64,000 bases of DNA from Nostoc sp. CHAB 5836 (GTDB lineage Bacteria; Cyanobacteriota; Cyanobacteriia; Cyanobacteriales; Nostocaceae), in the NCBI RefSeq assembly GCF_020829445.1, contig NZ_JAIVFV010000006.1, forward strand, positions 25,005 through 89,004. Direction: 5' to 3'. Positions 45,428 through 53,936 of the stretch are shown here, piece by piece (position 1 is the stretch's first letter; each line of letters begins with the position of its first letter). The notes below the pieces were generated by a model that was given only the letters and a program-made list of their open reading frames with translations, was not told where the DNA came from and did no database searches. A program made the translations under genes and the position numbers.

Positions 45428-45892
45428 ATGAAAAAATTCACATCTTTAGCCACGTTAATGCTTTGCGTTTCATCAGCATTCGGCACTTCAGTTATTCTCA
45501 ATACCCCACAGGCAAGAGCAGAAAAAGTCTGTTCAAATAAAAGTTTACAAGGAGCCTATGCAATTCAAGGTGGTGGATTTTTGAATAAAACCGAGCCTGC
45601 TGCATTAAATGCTTTAAATAACTATGATGGCAGGGGAAAGGTAACAGGAACTATTCTGGTTAGAAGTGTTGCAGGAACCATAACGACCAATATTGCCACG
45701 CAAGGTACATACCAAGTGAAAAGTGATTGTAGTTTTACAGTAAGCTTCACTAGAGTCGATGGAACGACTGCTAATTATAGCGGTCTTGTCTTTGATAACG
45801 GCAATAAAGTAAGTTACACCCAAACAGACCCCAATACCATCATTAACTTAAAAGGTGAAAAAGTTTATAACGCTCGACATATGGATAGATGA
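45428..45892 (+). CDS. Small secreted protein, paralogue of the one at 39.8 kb
   Basis: A 154-residue protein with a signal peptide (FTSLATLMLCVSSAFGTSVI, cleavage near ARAE). The mature part KVCSNKSLQGAYAIQGGG, YDGRGKVTGTILV, QGTYQVKSDCSFTVSFTRV and VSYTQTDPNTIINLKGEK follows the same order of motifs as 39756-40202. Function is unknown, probably periplasmic or extracellular. A hairpin element (45903-45997) follows the stop. Confidence 0.75.
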   Translation: MKKFTSLATLMLCVSSAFGTSVILNTPQARAEKVCSNKSLQGAYAIQGGGFLNKTEPAALNALNNYDGRGKVTGTILVRSVAGTITTNIATQGTYQVKSDCSFTVSFTRVDGTTANYSGLVFDNGNKVSYTQTDPNTIINLKGEKVYNARHMDR

Positions 45893-45902
45893 CGGCAATA
45901 AC

Positions 45903-45997
45903 TAGTACAGCAAGGCGAAAGTAAACTACCCATTCCAAATCAATGAAACGCTTATGCTGTATTGATTTGGAATTTGGAATTACGCCTTGCTGTACTA
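45903..45997. repeat. MITE family F (95-bp hairpin)
   Basis: Ends TAGTACAGCAAGGCG (45903-45917) and CGCCTTGCTGTACTA (45983-45997) are exact inverted repeats, flanking an inner pair ATTCCAAATCAA / TTGATTTGGAAT. Nearly the whole element can fold on itself. Confidence 0.85.
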
Positions 45998-46121
45998 CCT
46001 CACACCCAGGGCTATTTTAGCCTAGAGATCAAACCAATTCGCGATACCTCTCTTCTCTACGAGAGGCTACGCCAACGAGACGCTCCGCGAACGACTTCGT
46101 TCGGCACAAGTTCGCTTTTTC

Positions 46122-47291
46122 TTAATTCGCAATTGAATCAAACAAGAATTTTAAACACCTCACCAAATCGGATTGCTGCTCGAATATAACACAGAATTGT
46201 GCATCGACTGGGATATTTGTAGGCGGTACATTGGCTGGAAGTGTGTTTGTGCCTGGTTGTAGTGTGCCATTAGCACTTGGAACGGGTACGAACCTTGAAT
46301 CTGTTTGTGGTAAATCTATCGCGTTTAGTTGAGCTAGTGGGATCTGGGTATCTGTTCGCAAGACTCTAGTGTTAGATATGCTCATTGGAGGGTTTAAAAC
46401 ATTATTACTAAAGCTTAATCGCGGTGTTTGACCAGGCTCGATTGGGAATTGAGTCCAGTTAGCCATAACCACACCAGGCTCTTGAGGATCACTCTGTTCG
46501 CTGTAAACCACTAAATATCGAGTTGAACCAGCTTGTGAAATAGGAGAGTTTTGTAAAGGTTTTTCCGTCTTGGATCTTAAGCGCTTTATTTGATTTGAAC
46601 TAACTTGTGAAACTACAGATGGTAAAGGAGAACTTAAATCCACTTGGGGAGACGACATCGGGTATTGGAATAGATACTGTACATTAGTGTTCCTACTGTC
46701 TTTTAACTGAATAACTGTTCGCGAGAACTGGGGATTTAGTTGATTTTTGTTAGTCAATGTTTGGTTGTATCCGTAATGAATTGCCACACATTTCGTCGCT
46801 GCACTAGCGGCACTACAAGTTGTACCACCACTTAAGGTTACTACACCACTCATGGGAAAGGCTGGAGAATTAGTGCCGCCAGTATTAAGATCCAGGCGTA
46901 ATGGTGGATTTGTTGGTAACGCATTAAATATACCAACTATTTCGGTACTAGCAATTTGTCTAGGTAAAAAACGAGATCCACGACTAGTGCCAATCCGTAC
47001 ATCCCGATTATTATAGAGAGACGTTTCAAATGGACTGTAGGAGCCCGTTTCTTGAATCCCTATCATCCCCAAAAAAGGGTTAATAGTAACAATCCCGCCA
47101 ACTTGGAGAACATCTAGTTGGGTAGCACCGGGAAATATACTTTTTAAGTAAGCGGGAGTCATAACCACATCAGTATTGACCATGATTGTGGATACAACAT
47201 CTTGCGCGATCGCTGAAGGTGCGGAAAACATCGCAGAACCGATTAAGACCACAAAACCTAGTGGCTTGCCTAACTGTTTGATAAATTGCAT
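46122..47291 (-). CDS. Exported hypothetical protein
   Basis: A 389-residue protein with a signal peptide (LGFVVLIGSAMFSAPSAIAQ, cleavage after AIAQ). The mature part is beta-rich, with cysteine pairs CSAASAATKC (about 167-176) and CVIFEQQSDLVRC near the C-terminus, and no recognisable catalytic motif. GIQETGSYSPFETSLYNNRD and RYLVVYSEQSDPQEPGVVMA look like conserved cores. I do not recognise the family. It is a stand-alone gene bordered by repeats. Confidence 0.65.
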   Translation of the reverse strand: MQFIKQLGKPLGFVVLIGSAMFSAPSAIAQDVVSTIMVNTDVVMTPAYLKSIFPGATQLDVLQVGGIVTINPFLGMIGIQETGSYSPFETSLYNNRDVRIGTSRGSRFLPRQIASTEIVGIFNALPTNPPLRLDLNTGGTNSPAFPMSGVVTLSGGTTCSAASAATKCVAIHYGYNQTLTNKNQLNPQFSRTVIQLKDSRNTNVQYLFQYPMSSPQVDLSSPLPSVVSQVSSNQIKRLRSKTEKPLQNSPISQAGSTRYLVVYSEQSDPQEPGVVMANWTQFPIEPGQTPRLSFSNNVLNPPMSISNTRVLRTDTQIPLAQLNAIDLPQTDSRFVPVPSANGTLQPGTNTLPANVPPTNIPVDAQFCVIFEQQSDLVRCLKFLFDSIAN

Positions 47292-47760
47292 CGCTTAATC
47301 TCCATTAAAAACAAAGATGAACTGTAGAGTTTCGCTATTGAGGATGTTGATTTTTCCGAACTACTTAAGAGGATGTTTGAAAAGTCGCAAAGTATACTAA
47401 AAACCCCGCTTCCATTCCTCTCCCCCACAGCGAGAGAGGCTTTCAAACCCCCCTTTCCTACAAGGCAAGGAGGCTAGGAGGTTACGTTTGGGAGGTTTTG
47501 ATGTTCCTAAAAATACTTATCAAACATCCTCTAAGACTTACGGACAAGGTAAATACACTACAATATCAGCTAGTGTAGTCATACTTTATACCTTTAGTTC
47601 TTTTAATTGATGGCTTGTAGCACAGAATTACAAGCGCGTTTCAACTTGATATTAGCAGGATTAATTTATTTAGGATAGTACTTAAAGTAAAGAAATATAA
47701 CTTTTCCAACAAGTATTTGCTCTGTCCTTACTCAGCCTTAATTCCAAGATTATTTAAATA
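47292..47760. other. Gap with MITE family A
   Basis: 47364-47535 is a family-A element. The rest (47536-47760) is AT-rich with no gene seen. Confidence 0.6.
47364..47535. repeat. MITE family A, copy 2
   Basis: TTAAGAGGATGTTTGAAAAG on the left, CTTATCAAACATCCTCTAAG on the right, about 172 bp. The interior GCAAAGTATACTA and the GC-rich hairpin match 11001-11175. Confidence 0.85.
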
Positions 47761-47992
47761 TACTAAAAAGGAGAAATGCTAAAAAATTAGCAGAAAACTA
47801 GAAAAAGTAGGTTAAAAGTACTATTTTTACTTCATTCTCAACACTTGAGCAAAAATATCAACGTATCCAAAAGGAGTTAATGGCTGGGGCGATCGCTCTT
47901 GGCGGTGTTTTTTTCATTGTCAACAGATTTACCAAGCCAAAGTTTGCAAAAAGCGAGATTGCGATCGCAGTGTAGAGCATTAGTTCTGAGAT
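47761..47992 (+). pseudogene. Decayed, internally deleted copy of the potassium-channel gene
   Basis: 47761-47920 matches 48889-49045, the leader and first codons of the intact channel gene (AAAAAGTAGGTTAAAAGTAC, GCTGGGGCGATCGCTCTTGG). It then jumps to CATTGTCAACAGATTTA (as at 49214) and finally to TTTGCAAAAAGCGAGATTGC with GATCGCA and GCATTAGTTCTG (as at 49806-49856). Two internal deletions of roughly 170 and 580 bp remove nearly all of the protein. Confidence 0.85.
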
Positions 47993-48022
47993 TCTTCAAT
48001 GTATCTCATATTTTCTTTCACC

Positions 48023-48376
48023 TTAAAATGGGATAGACATGATCTGATTAACCCATTCCTCAACAGTAGAAGCTTCCCAAACAAGGATGAGTGCTTCAAT
48101 TGCATCACTGACTGACAAATTCTGGGAAAGAATCAAAACTCCACAACTGGTTTTTGACATTATGAACTCACCAAACTCAGCAGGCATGGTTTTACGGTCA
48201 TGAGTCACGAGGACTCTATCATTCTGTGCAGCGATCGCCAATACCTCTGAATCTTTCTTACCTTCGAGCAATGCTGTATAGGCTGATTGAAAATTAAGAT
48301 TTGGTTGCCTACGTATCGTGCCAGTTACAATCGCTTGGCGTAGATCAGCATCTGCTTGAAATCGAACTGTCGTCAT
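48023..48376 (-). CDS. DUF5615 PIN-like toxin
   Basis: A 117-residue protein: VRFQADADLRQAIVTGTIRR at the start (first acidic pair), AYTALLEGKKDSEVLAIAAQ, then NDRVLVTHDRKTMPAEF with the central THD motif of PIN-like ribonucleases, and SCGVLILSQ. It fits the DUF5615 (Mut7-C/VapC45-like) family of RNase toxins. It overlaps the upstream DUF433 gene by 4 bp, so the two form a toxin-antitoxin operon. It lies between the decayed and intact channel copies. Confidence 0.85.
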   Translation of the reverse strand: MTTVRFQADADLRQAIVTGTIRRQPNLNFQSAYTALLEGKKDSEVLAIAAQNDRVLVTHDRKTMPAEFGEFIMSKTSCGVLILSQNLSVSDAIEALILVWEASTVEEWVNQIMSIPF

Positions 48377-48705
48377 GCCTTGCTGTGCTTCTGTATTTGA
48401 GCAGCTTTTAACTTTTGATAGAGAGGGGGATTTTTCTCTCTAAGAGACTGTTGCAATTTCTCAAACTCTTTTTCACCTTCTTCTAAATACGCATCAATTA
48501 GCTCTCGGTTGGCAAGATAAAAGGTAATAGCACCATAAACCTGCTCCAGCGAGAGGAATGGAAAGTTTTGGGCAATGCTTTCAGGAGACTCACCATTCAA
48601 AAAGGCATACACAACTGAATCAAGAGAGATGCGAGTCTCTTCGATCCAATATCCTCCATCTCGTTGTTCGATATATGGCCTTGTTCTCTTCAGTGCTGCT
48701 GTCAT
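48373..48705 (-). CDS. DUF433 antitoxin
   Basis: A 110-residue protein with the DUF433 core: RDGGYWIEETRISLDSVVYA, FLNGESPESIAQNFPFLSLEQV and YGAITFYLANRELIDAYL, a winged-helix-like DNA-binding domain found as the antitoxin partner of DUF5615 proteins. The C-terminal helix (EEGEKEFEKLQQSLREKN) probably wraps the toxin. The antitoxin-first order and ATGA overlap fit autoregulated toxin-antitoxin modules. Confidence 0.87.
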   Translation of the reverse strand: MTAALKRTRPYIEQRDGGYWIEETRISLDSVVYAFLNGESPESIAQNFPFLSLEQVYGAITFYLANRELIDAYLEEGEKEFEKLQQSLREKNPPLYQKLKAAQIQKHSKA

Positions 48706-49006
48706 AAAACTGCTGGCTACTCTTTACTCTGATATTAAGCGATCGCCCATCTATGTAACGCTGTCGTATCTAATAAATAGCCTCTAAATAAGGATTTCAG
48801 GCATTTTGAGCTTTTCAAAAATGCTCTTTAGATATTACCAGCATTAAAAATCTGCTCTGCGGTTAGCTTTAATTGCGCCGACCTACTTACTAAAAAGGAC
48901 GAATGCGATAAAGTTAATAGAAAACTAGAAAAAGTAGGTTAAAAGTACTATTTTTACTTCATTCTCAACACTTGAGCAAAAATATCAACGTATCCAAAAG
49001 GAGTTA
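48706..49006. other. Channel gene leader with MITE family B end
   Basis: 48861-48889 is the right end of a family-B element (GGTTAGCTTTAATTGCGCCG). 48889-49006 is the leader duplicated at 47761. The reading frame is open upstream of the ATG back to about 48950 and encodes LEQKYQRIQKEL, which looks protein-like. Confidence 0.6.
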
Positions 49007-50023
49007 ATGGCTGGGGCGATCGCTCTTGGCGGCGTTTTCTTCATTGGTACTTTGTGGTATTGGCTAGTGGAGGGCTGGTCATGGGAAGATGCGGCTTACA
49101 TGACAGTGATCACTCTTGCGACTGTGGGATATGGAGAGACGCACCCACTAGGTAATCGAGGACGGTTGTTTACAATTGCCCTAATTTTGTTGGGTGTAAT
49201 CAATATCGGTTACATTGTCAACAGATTTACAGAAGCGATTATTCAAGGCTACTTTCAAGAAGGAATTCGGCTACAGCAACAGAGGCGGTTAATGGAATCC
49301 CTGACAGAACATTACATTATTTGTGGATTTAGCCGGACTGGTCGTCAAATTGCCAAGGAATTTCGGGCAGAATGTGTACCTTTTGTGGTGATTGATTCAG
49401 ACATGGAATCTGTGCAAAGAGCGCAGACAGAAGGTTATACAGCATACCAAGGTGACGCTACCCTAGATGACACACTCCTGAAAGTTGGTATTGAACGGGC
49501 AATGTGTATCGTTGCAGCACTCCCTTCCGATGCCGAAAATTTATACATCGTTTTATCAGCCAAAACACTGAATTCGGCAATTCGAGTGATCGCCCGCGCC
49601 AGTACAGAAGAAGCTTTGCAGAAGTTACGACGCGGTGGTGCAGATGAAGTGATATCTCCCTATATTACTGGTGGGAAGCGCATGGCTGCTGCGGCTCTCA
49701 GACCCCAAGTGTTGGATTTTGTAGACGGAATTTTGACAGGTGCAGACCGTCAGTTGTATATGGAGGAATTTTTACTCGATCCGGTTTTTTGTCCTTTTGT
49801 CGGTCAAACTTTACAAAAAGCGAGGTTGCGATCGCAATCTGGGGCATTAGTTCTGGCAATTCGCCGCCTTGATGGGACTTTAATCGGCGGCCCTACTGGC
49901 GATACAGTCTTAATGCCAGGCGATCGGCTGATTGGGATGGGTACAGCTGAACAGTTGCGTAGCTTGAACCAAATTCTTGGCCCAATTGGTTCGCAGAAAT
50001 TGCGTAAACCTAAAAATAGCTAA
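49007..50023 (+). CDS. Potassium channel protein with RCK (TrkA-N/TrkA-C) domains
   Basis: A 338-residue Kch-type channel. Two membrane helices (about 1-22 and 50-70) flank the pore loop with the K+ filter TVGYGE (about 43-48). Residues about 105-230 form a TrkA-N Rossmann domain (YIICGFSRTGRQIAKEF, VIDSDMES, YQGDATLDD), and about 245-335 a TrkA-C domain (GALVLAIRRLDG, PGDRLIGMG). It sits in the inner membrane and gates K+ flow in response to nucleotide or Ca2+. ATG at 49007 has a close AGGAG; the upstream frame encodes LEQKYQRIQKEL but offers no ATG/GTG/TTG, only an ATT, so the true N-terminus could be longer. Confidence 0.92.
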   Translation: MAGAIALGGVFFIGTLWYWLVEGWSWEDAAYMTVITLATVGYGETHPLGNRGRLFTIALILLGVINIGYIVNRFTEAIIQGYFQEGIRLQQQRRLMESLTEHYIICGFSRTGRQIAKEFRAECVPFVVIDSDMESVQRAQTEGYTAYQGDATLDDTLLKVGIERAMCIVAALPSDAENLYIVLSAKTLNSAIRVIARASTEEALQKLRRGGADEVISPYITGGKRMAAAALRPQVLDFVDGILTGADRQLYMEEFLLDPVFCPFVGQTLQKARLRSQSGALVLAIRRLDGTLIGGPTGDTVLMPGDRLIGMGTAEQLRSLNQILGPIGSQKLRKPKNS

Positions 50024-50115
50024 TAGACATCTCCGAAAATGAATGTAGAGACGTAGCACTGCTACGTCTCTACAAGGGTTTCAGGTGACGCATATTTAAT
50101 TTCACCAGATGTCTA
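50024..50115. repeat. MITE family C, copy 1
   Basis: TAGACATCTCCGAAAATGAA on the left and TTTCACCAGATGTCTA on the right, with a GTAGAGACGTAGCACTGCTA hairpin inside (GTAGAGACGTAGCA / TGCTACGTCTCTAC). Other copies at 52043-52136 and 58432-58525. Confidence 0.85.
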
Positions 50116-50155
50116 ATGAAGGCGAGTAACAATTAAAATTAGCAATCAAAAAGGT

Positions 50156-50206
50156 GGCTATGCTTTTAGTAACCCATTCGATCACAATTTGAGGAGGTTT
50201 TGAAAA
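50156..50206 (-). pseudogene. Short duplicate of the 3' end of the MMADHC-like gene
   Basis: GTAACCCATTCGATCACAAT with the bases on either side (50158-50206) matches the coding sequence at 50914-50960 nearly base for base. It is a fragment of about 50 bp and encodes nothing. Confidence 0.7.
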
Positions 50207-50216
50207 TATGATGAAT

Positions 50217-50600
50217 TTAACTGCTTGTATTTTGCTCAAGCCAAGTGACTAAATCAGATACATTTGAAAAATCTAAAAATTCTTCTCCCAATCCCTCCAA
50301 TTGTTCAGTAGATAAGACTTGGAGACGTTCAATTATTAATGAATCTATCTCACCAAAGCGTCTATTTACAAGGCGTAAAGTATATTTCAATGCTTCCTTC
50401 TGCTCTCCCTGATGCAAAATATCCTGATAAATCACTGACTCTTGCATAATTTCCTCCCGGAATAATTGACGAATAAAATCTTTCCCAAACTTCAACCCTT
50501 AAAATTTCAATTGTTTGTGGTTCTTGATTTAATAACCAACGAGTAAAATCACGGGGATACTTTTCTGCGAGTATTTTACAAAGGTTGTCGTATTCTGCCA
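50217..50600 (-). pseudogene. Rpn/DUF4351-type nuclease gene with internal deletion
   Basis: The 5' part MAEYDNLCKILAEKYPRDFT with RWLLNQEPQTIEILRVE is the usual start of cyanobacterial Rpn-like/DUF4351 proteins. It then joins directly, in another frame, to the C-terminal part FGKDFIRQLFREEIMQESVI ... LKYTLRLVNRRFGEIDSLII and LVTWLEQN (the DUF4351 end). The central PD-(D/E)XK domain, about 150-200 residues, is missing. The junction is near 50495-50510. Not functional. Confidence 0.75.
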
Positions 50601-50749
50601 TCTGGCATGATTGCACCTGATTTTATTAATTAAGTAAGTCGGCAACAATAATAGGACTTACGCAAAATCATGAAAAAACGAACCGCCAAGTACGCCAAGT
50701 ACGCCAAGAAATAGGAGTTTCAGAGAGTTATTGCGTAAGTCCTAAATAA

Positions 50750-50859
50750 ATCAAACTATATTACGAAACGTAAATACACCTAAAACCCTTATAAATGAAT
50801 AAGGACAAATGACAAATGACAGCCTTAGCCAGTTAACTTTAATTGCGCCAACCTACTTA
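50750..50859. repeat. MITE family B, copy 5 (left end missing)
   Basis: ATATTACGAAACGTAAATAC ... GACAGCCTTAGCCAGTTAAC ... AATTGCGCCAACCTACTTAC. The left inverted end is replaced by an SDR with CCAAGTACGCCAAGTACGCC units (50690-50710). Confidence 0.8.
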
Positions 50860-50880
50860 CAAGTCACCAATGACAAATGA

Positions 50881-51438
50881 CTAATAATCAATTTCTTTCC
50901 ACCCATGCATAGCTGCGATGCTTTTTGTAACCCATTCGATCACAATTGGGGGAGCTTCTGATATCAATATGCTAGGATAAACTGCCGCACCCCAATCGGG
51001 ATGAATTAATACACGGCATTGATTTTTAATCACTGGATAGTTGAGCAAAGCTTTGACAACTGCTGTGTCATCGTGGGGGATTGCTCCGGGATGAGATAGT
51101 AAAGGATAGCCTGTGCGAGGGTCGATTAGGTCTGTTAAATAGCCGCGATCGCGCAGATTAAATGCTAAATCACAGCCAAATCTCATAAACTTTTCTCGCA
51201 GGCGTTCTTTCTCTGTCTCTACTTCTGCTGTATTTTCGACTAATTGATAACGCGATCGCTGTAAAACAATCACTACTCGTAAAAATGGCTGCCGTTTCCA
51301 ATCTGGTAATATCCGTTCGCAGTTGGCACAGATATATTGACTGGGAGGATGAATTGAAACTTGAACCGCTTGTCCTGTTTCGCCAACTAAATTAATCGGA
51401 CAGGCTTGCTCCGAAGTGTAAACTTTGGGATAGTTCAC
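50881..51438 (-). CDS. MMADHC (methylmalonic aciduria type D)-like protein
   Basis: A 185-residue protein. CPINLVGETGQAVQVSIHPP and YICANCERILPDW near the start, then REKFMRFGCDLAFNLRDRGY, LTDLIDPRTGYPLLSHPG and RVLIHPDWGAAVYPSILISE resemble the C-terminal domain of MMADHC, a human cobalamin-trafficking protein, a homology noted for cyanobacterial proteins of this size. The family belongs to a nitroreductase-like fold without flavin chemistry. A role in B12 handling is possible but unproven. There is no B12 gene nearby. Confidence 0.65.
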   Translation of the reverse strand: MNYPKVYTSEQACPINLVGETGQAVQVSIHPPSQYICANCERILPDWKRQPFLRVVIVLQRSRYQLVENTAEVETEKERLREKFMRFGCDLAFNLRDRGYLTDLIDPRTGYPLLSHPGAIPHDDTAVVKALLNYPVIKNQCRVLIHPDWGAAVYPSILISEAPPIVIEWVTKSIAAMHGWKEIDY

Positions 51439-51739
51439 TAAATTGATTCGGTTTATGCAATTTTTTTAATTTAATCTCCGGTATAGATAATAACTCTTAA
51501 AAGTTCCAAAAAATCATCAGTTTTATCTAATATGTTGCTTTTTTGGGAAGCAGTTGCGAAGAATTTGAGAATTTTAATCCGAATTTTAACCTTTATTAAC
51601 CTGTTGTAATGGAATTTGCGGCGATCGCTGTAGGCTTTGGCATAGGTGCAGGTGTCGTAGACAAGCGATGTGCCTAGGTTGGGCTACGCCTACGCTCCTA
51701 CAAATATCTTCGATTAAAATCCCCAAAAATGACCCTCAA
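51439..51739. other. Intergenic sequence
   Basis: AT-rich; at 51650-51705 an SDR with GTAGACAAGCGATGTGCC-type units. No gene seen. Confidence 0.5.
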
Positions 51740-51946
51740 TTAATTGAGTTTTAAAGAATTTACTGGTACTTCATCCCAAGAATCGACTGTCCGCAATCGC
51801 GCTACCCAACCTGCTGTCTTTTGCGTCTCGGTCAAATTATTCTGAAACGAATCATGACACTCTTTAGCTTGAGATTCATTACAAGTGGCAATACAGGCAT
51901 GAATCATCCCAGACGGGTCAATTTGCTCATTTATCCAAATAGTCAT
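51740..51946 (-). CDS. Small conserved hypothetical protein
   Basis: 68 residues from the ATG at 51946 (MTIWINEQIDPSGMIHACIA); a TTG 15 bp upstream is possible but less likely. It contains two cysteines (ACIATCNES and KECHDSF) and ends GWVARLRTVDSWDEVPVNSL. No known domain. Codon use and compact composition look like a real cyanobacterial gene. Confidence 0.55.
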   Translation of the reverse strand: MTIWINEQIDPSGMIHACIATCNESQAKECHDSFQNNLTETQKTAGWVARLRTVDSWDEVPVNSLKLN

Positions 51947-52042
51947 CGAATATTCCCTCAAAAACTGTAGCGGAAAAAGCTATTTGTTATTTTAGAATAT
52001 TATTAGGGTCAAAAATTGGAAAGCAAAATCGGTAATAACTAA

Positions 52043-52136
52043 TAGACATCTGGTGAAAAAGAATTGTTTTGACATAGCACTGCTACATCTCTACAAGAGT
52101 TCTGGGTAACGCATATTTAATTTCACCAGATGTTTA
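52043..52136. repeat. MITE family C, copy 2
   Basis: TAGACATCTGGTGAAAAAGA ... ATTTAATTTCACCAGATGTT. The interior matches 58432-58525 (GAATTGTTTTGAC, GGTTCTGGGTAACGC-like). Confidence 0.85.
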
Positions 52137-52235
52137 ATGAACTAATCCCAATTACCGATTACTGATTTACAATTACTCAGTTTTGCGTCATTTCGTAGGC
52201 ACTAGGATTTATTTCCTCTTTCATAGCGACGGCGG

Positions 52236-52340
52236 TAAGTACGTTGGTGCGAAAAAATTCAAGTATGTTACGAAACGTAAATAAGCTTAAAACCTTTACT
52301 AATGACCAATGACAAAGGACAAGTGACAGCCTTAGCCAGG
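52236..52340. repeat. MITE family B, copy 6 (right end missing)
   Basis: TAAGTACGTTGGTGCGAAAA, AAGTATGTTACGAAACGTAA, then ACAAAGGACAAGTGACAGCC. It breaks off before the TTAATTGCGCC end. Confidence 0.8.
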
Positions 52341-52386
52341 AGAGTGTCAAAGAGATATACCCTAACGGTAAATGGAGATACATCGG

Positions 52387-52611
52387 ATGAGCAAGCCTAA
52401 TTTTCATGGAATGAGTCAGAAAGAGTTACATGATTACGTTCTTGCTCATCGGGAAGATCAGGAAGCCTTTTACGCCTACGTGGATAAGCTGCATCTCGAA
52501 GGTAATTGGATTAAAATGCCACCATTACAGTCAGAACAAGATTTAGAAAATTATCCTCAGTTCATTGAGCGTATTCGCAGCAGTTCTGAGCCACGAGATG
52601 GAGCAGTTTAA
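52387..52611 (+). CDS. DUF6887-like small cyanobacterial protein
   Basis: 74 residues from the ATG at 52387 (MSKPNFHGMSQKELHDYVLA). The HREDQEAFYAYVDKLHLEGN and WIKMPPLQSEQDLENYPQFI segments match a small family (DUF6887) that I recall from many cyanobacteria, usually next to a DUF6888 partner; no partner is seen here. Function unknown; an antitoxin-like role has been guessed for such pairs but cannot be judged from this copy. Confidence 0.6.
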   Translation: MSKPNFHGMSQKELHDYVLAHREDQEAFYAYVDKLHLEGNWIKMPPLQSEQDLENYPQFIERIRSSSEPRDGAV

Positions 52612-52624
52612 GGTTGCATTGCAG

Positions 52625-53521
52625 TTACAGCAGCTTTTGAGCTATCCTCAGTTTGGCCGATCGCGATCGCGGATTCTTCCCAATTTCCTCTTCTTGAGCA
52701 ATAATTGGTTTTTTTGTCAAGACTTTTAATAAAGGTGAATTTCTTAAACTATGTTTTACCGGGCGGTCTTCCAGGCTGTGAAAACTAATAATCGCAATTT
52801 TGCCGCCAGGGACAAGGGCATTTGGTGCTTGATCCAAAAAAGTTTCTAAAGATTTTAACTCATCGTTGACGACAATTCGCAGAGCTTGAAAAACACGGGT
52901 AGCGGGGTGAATTCTGCCATAACGGTATTTTGGAGGAACAGAAGAAGCGATCGCATCAGCTAATTCTGTAGTCGTTTGCAACGGTCGTCGTTCGACAATA
53001 CGACGAGCAATGCGCCGCGATAATCTTTCTTCACCGTACTTAAAGAAAATATCAGCTAATTCTGCTTCATCCCAATTATTAATCACATCAGCAGCAGTTA
53101 GCGATCGCCCCCGATCCATTCGCATATCTAAATTTGCAGCTTGGCGAAAGCTAAAACCCCTTTCTGCTTGATCTAAATGGTAAGAACTTACCCCCAAATC
53201 GGCTAAAATACCATCGAAAGTATTAGGGGGAAATTCGTAGTCAGCAAAATTGCTATAGATAAATTGTATGCGATCGCCAAACTCAGCTAAATTCTTCTGC
53301 GCCGCCGCTAAAGCATCTCCATCTTGGTCAACTGCTGTTACCCGCACATCTGCCGCAACCTCTAAGATTAGGCGACTGTGACCACCACCGCCTACCGTCA
53401 CATCTAAATAATGCCCACCTGGACGAACCGCCAAACCCTCAATTACCTCCCGTCCCAAAACGGAAATATGAGAAAAAGCCAGTTCTTCTAAATCTAGCGG
53501 TGTTTGTAAATCTGATTTCAT
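52625..53521 (-). CDS. rsmH: 16S rRNA (cytosine-1402 N4) methyltransferase
   Basis: A 298-residue SAM-dependent methyltransferase (MraW). Motifs: [20 protein letters not shown], the SAM-binding [34 protein letters not shown], the family-specific [19 protein letters not shown] and [15 protein letters not shown], and [13 protein letters not shown]. It methylates N4 of C1402 in the ribosomal P site. The length is normal. It is divergently placed to ndhH with a 415-bp gap. Very secure. Confidence 0.96.
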   Translation of the reverse strand: MKSDLQTPLDLEELAFSHISVLGREVIEGLAVRPGGHYLDVTVGGGGHSRLILEVAADVRVTAVDQDGDALAAAQKNLAEFGDRIQFIYSNFADYEFPPNTFDGILADLGVSSYHLDQAERGFSFRQAANLDMRMDRGRSLTAADVINNWDEAELADIFFKYGEERLSRRIARRIVERRPLQTTTELADAIASSVPPKYRYGRIHPATRVFQALRIVVNDELKSLETFLDQAPNALVPGGKIAIISFHSLEDRPVKHSLRNSPLLKVLTKKPIIAQEEEIGKNPRSRSAKLRIAQKLL

Positions 53522-53936
53522 CTTGAAATTTTAATTTTATTTTTGCTTCTATTTGGTAAGACTTACACCAAAAACCTCTTAAACTCTTATTCCTCCGTGT
53601 CCTCTGTGTCCTCTGTGGTTTGATTTAAGTCCTGCTTAACACCCAATCTCAATCCCCAACATCAGGATTTTAAATGCAAAAACAGATTAGATGAAAAAAA
53701 AGCTGTGCCTCAATCCCTTGCATATCAAGCTTCCCTATAATAATTGAAGAGGTGCAACAAAATGAAACATCAATTACAACACCTGCGCTGCTATCCTCTC
53801 TCCAACATAACCCTGTAGAGTCAAAATTATATAGATTGCCCCTACAAACCTCATTTTGGCAGACTAGATAAATCGGCTGTGGTTGGCATCTAGGCGGTTC
53901 AATTCAAAATTTTCACGAACGGAGAACACGAAATCT
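53522..53936. promoter_or_regulatory. Divergent upstream region of rsmH and ndhH
   Basis: Contains a repeat-like TCCTCTGTG run (53592-53617) and AT-rich stretches that should hold both promoters. The frame of ndhH is open back to 53883, but that extra sequence is not NdhH-like. No specific box could be assigned. Confidence 0.4.

Larger units (their letters stand above)
51962..52386. other. Gap filled by MITE families C and B
   Basis: 52043-52136 is a family-C element; 52236-52340 is a family-B element truncated at its right end inside the CCTTAGCCAG motif, 47 bp before the next gene. Confidence 0.75.
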
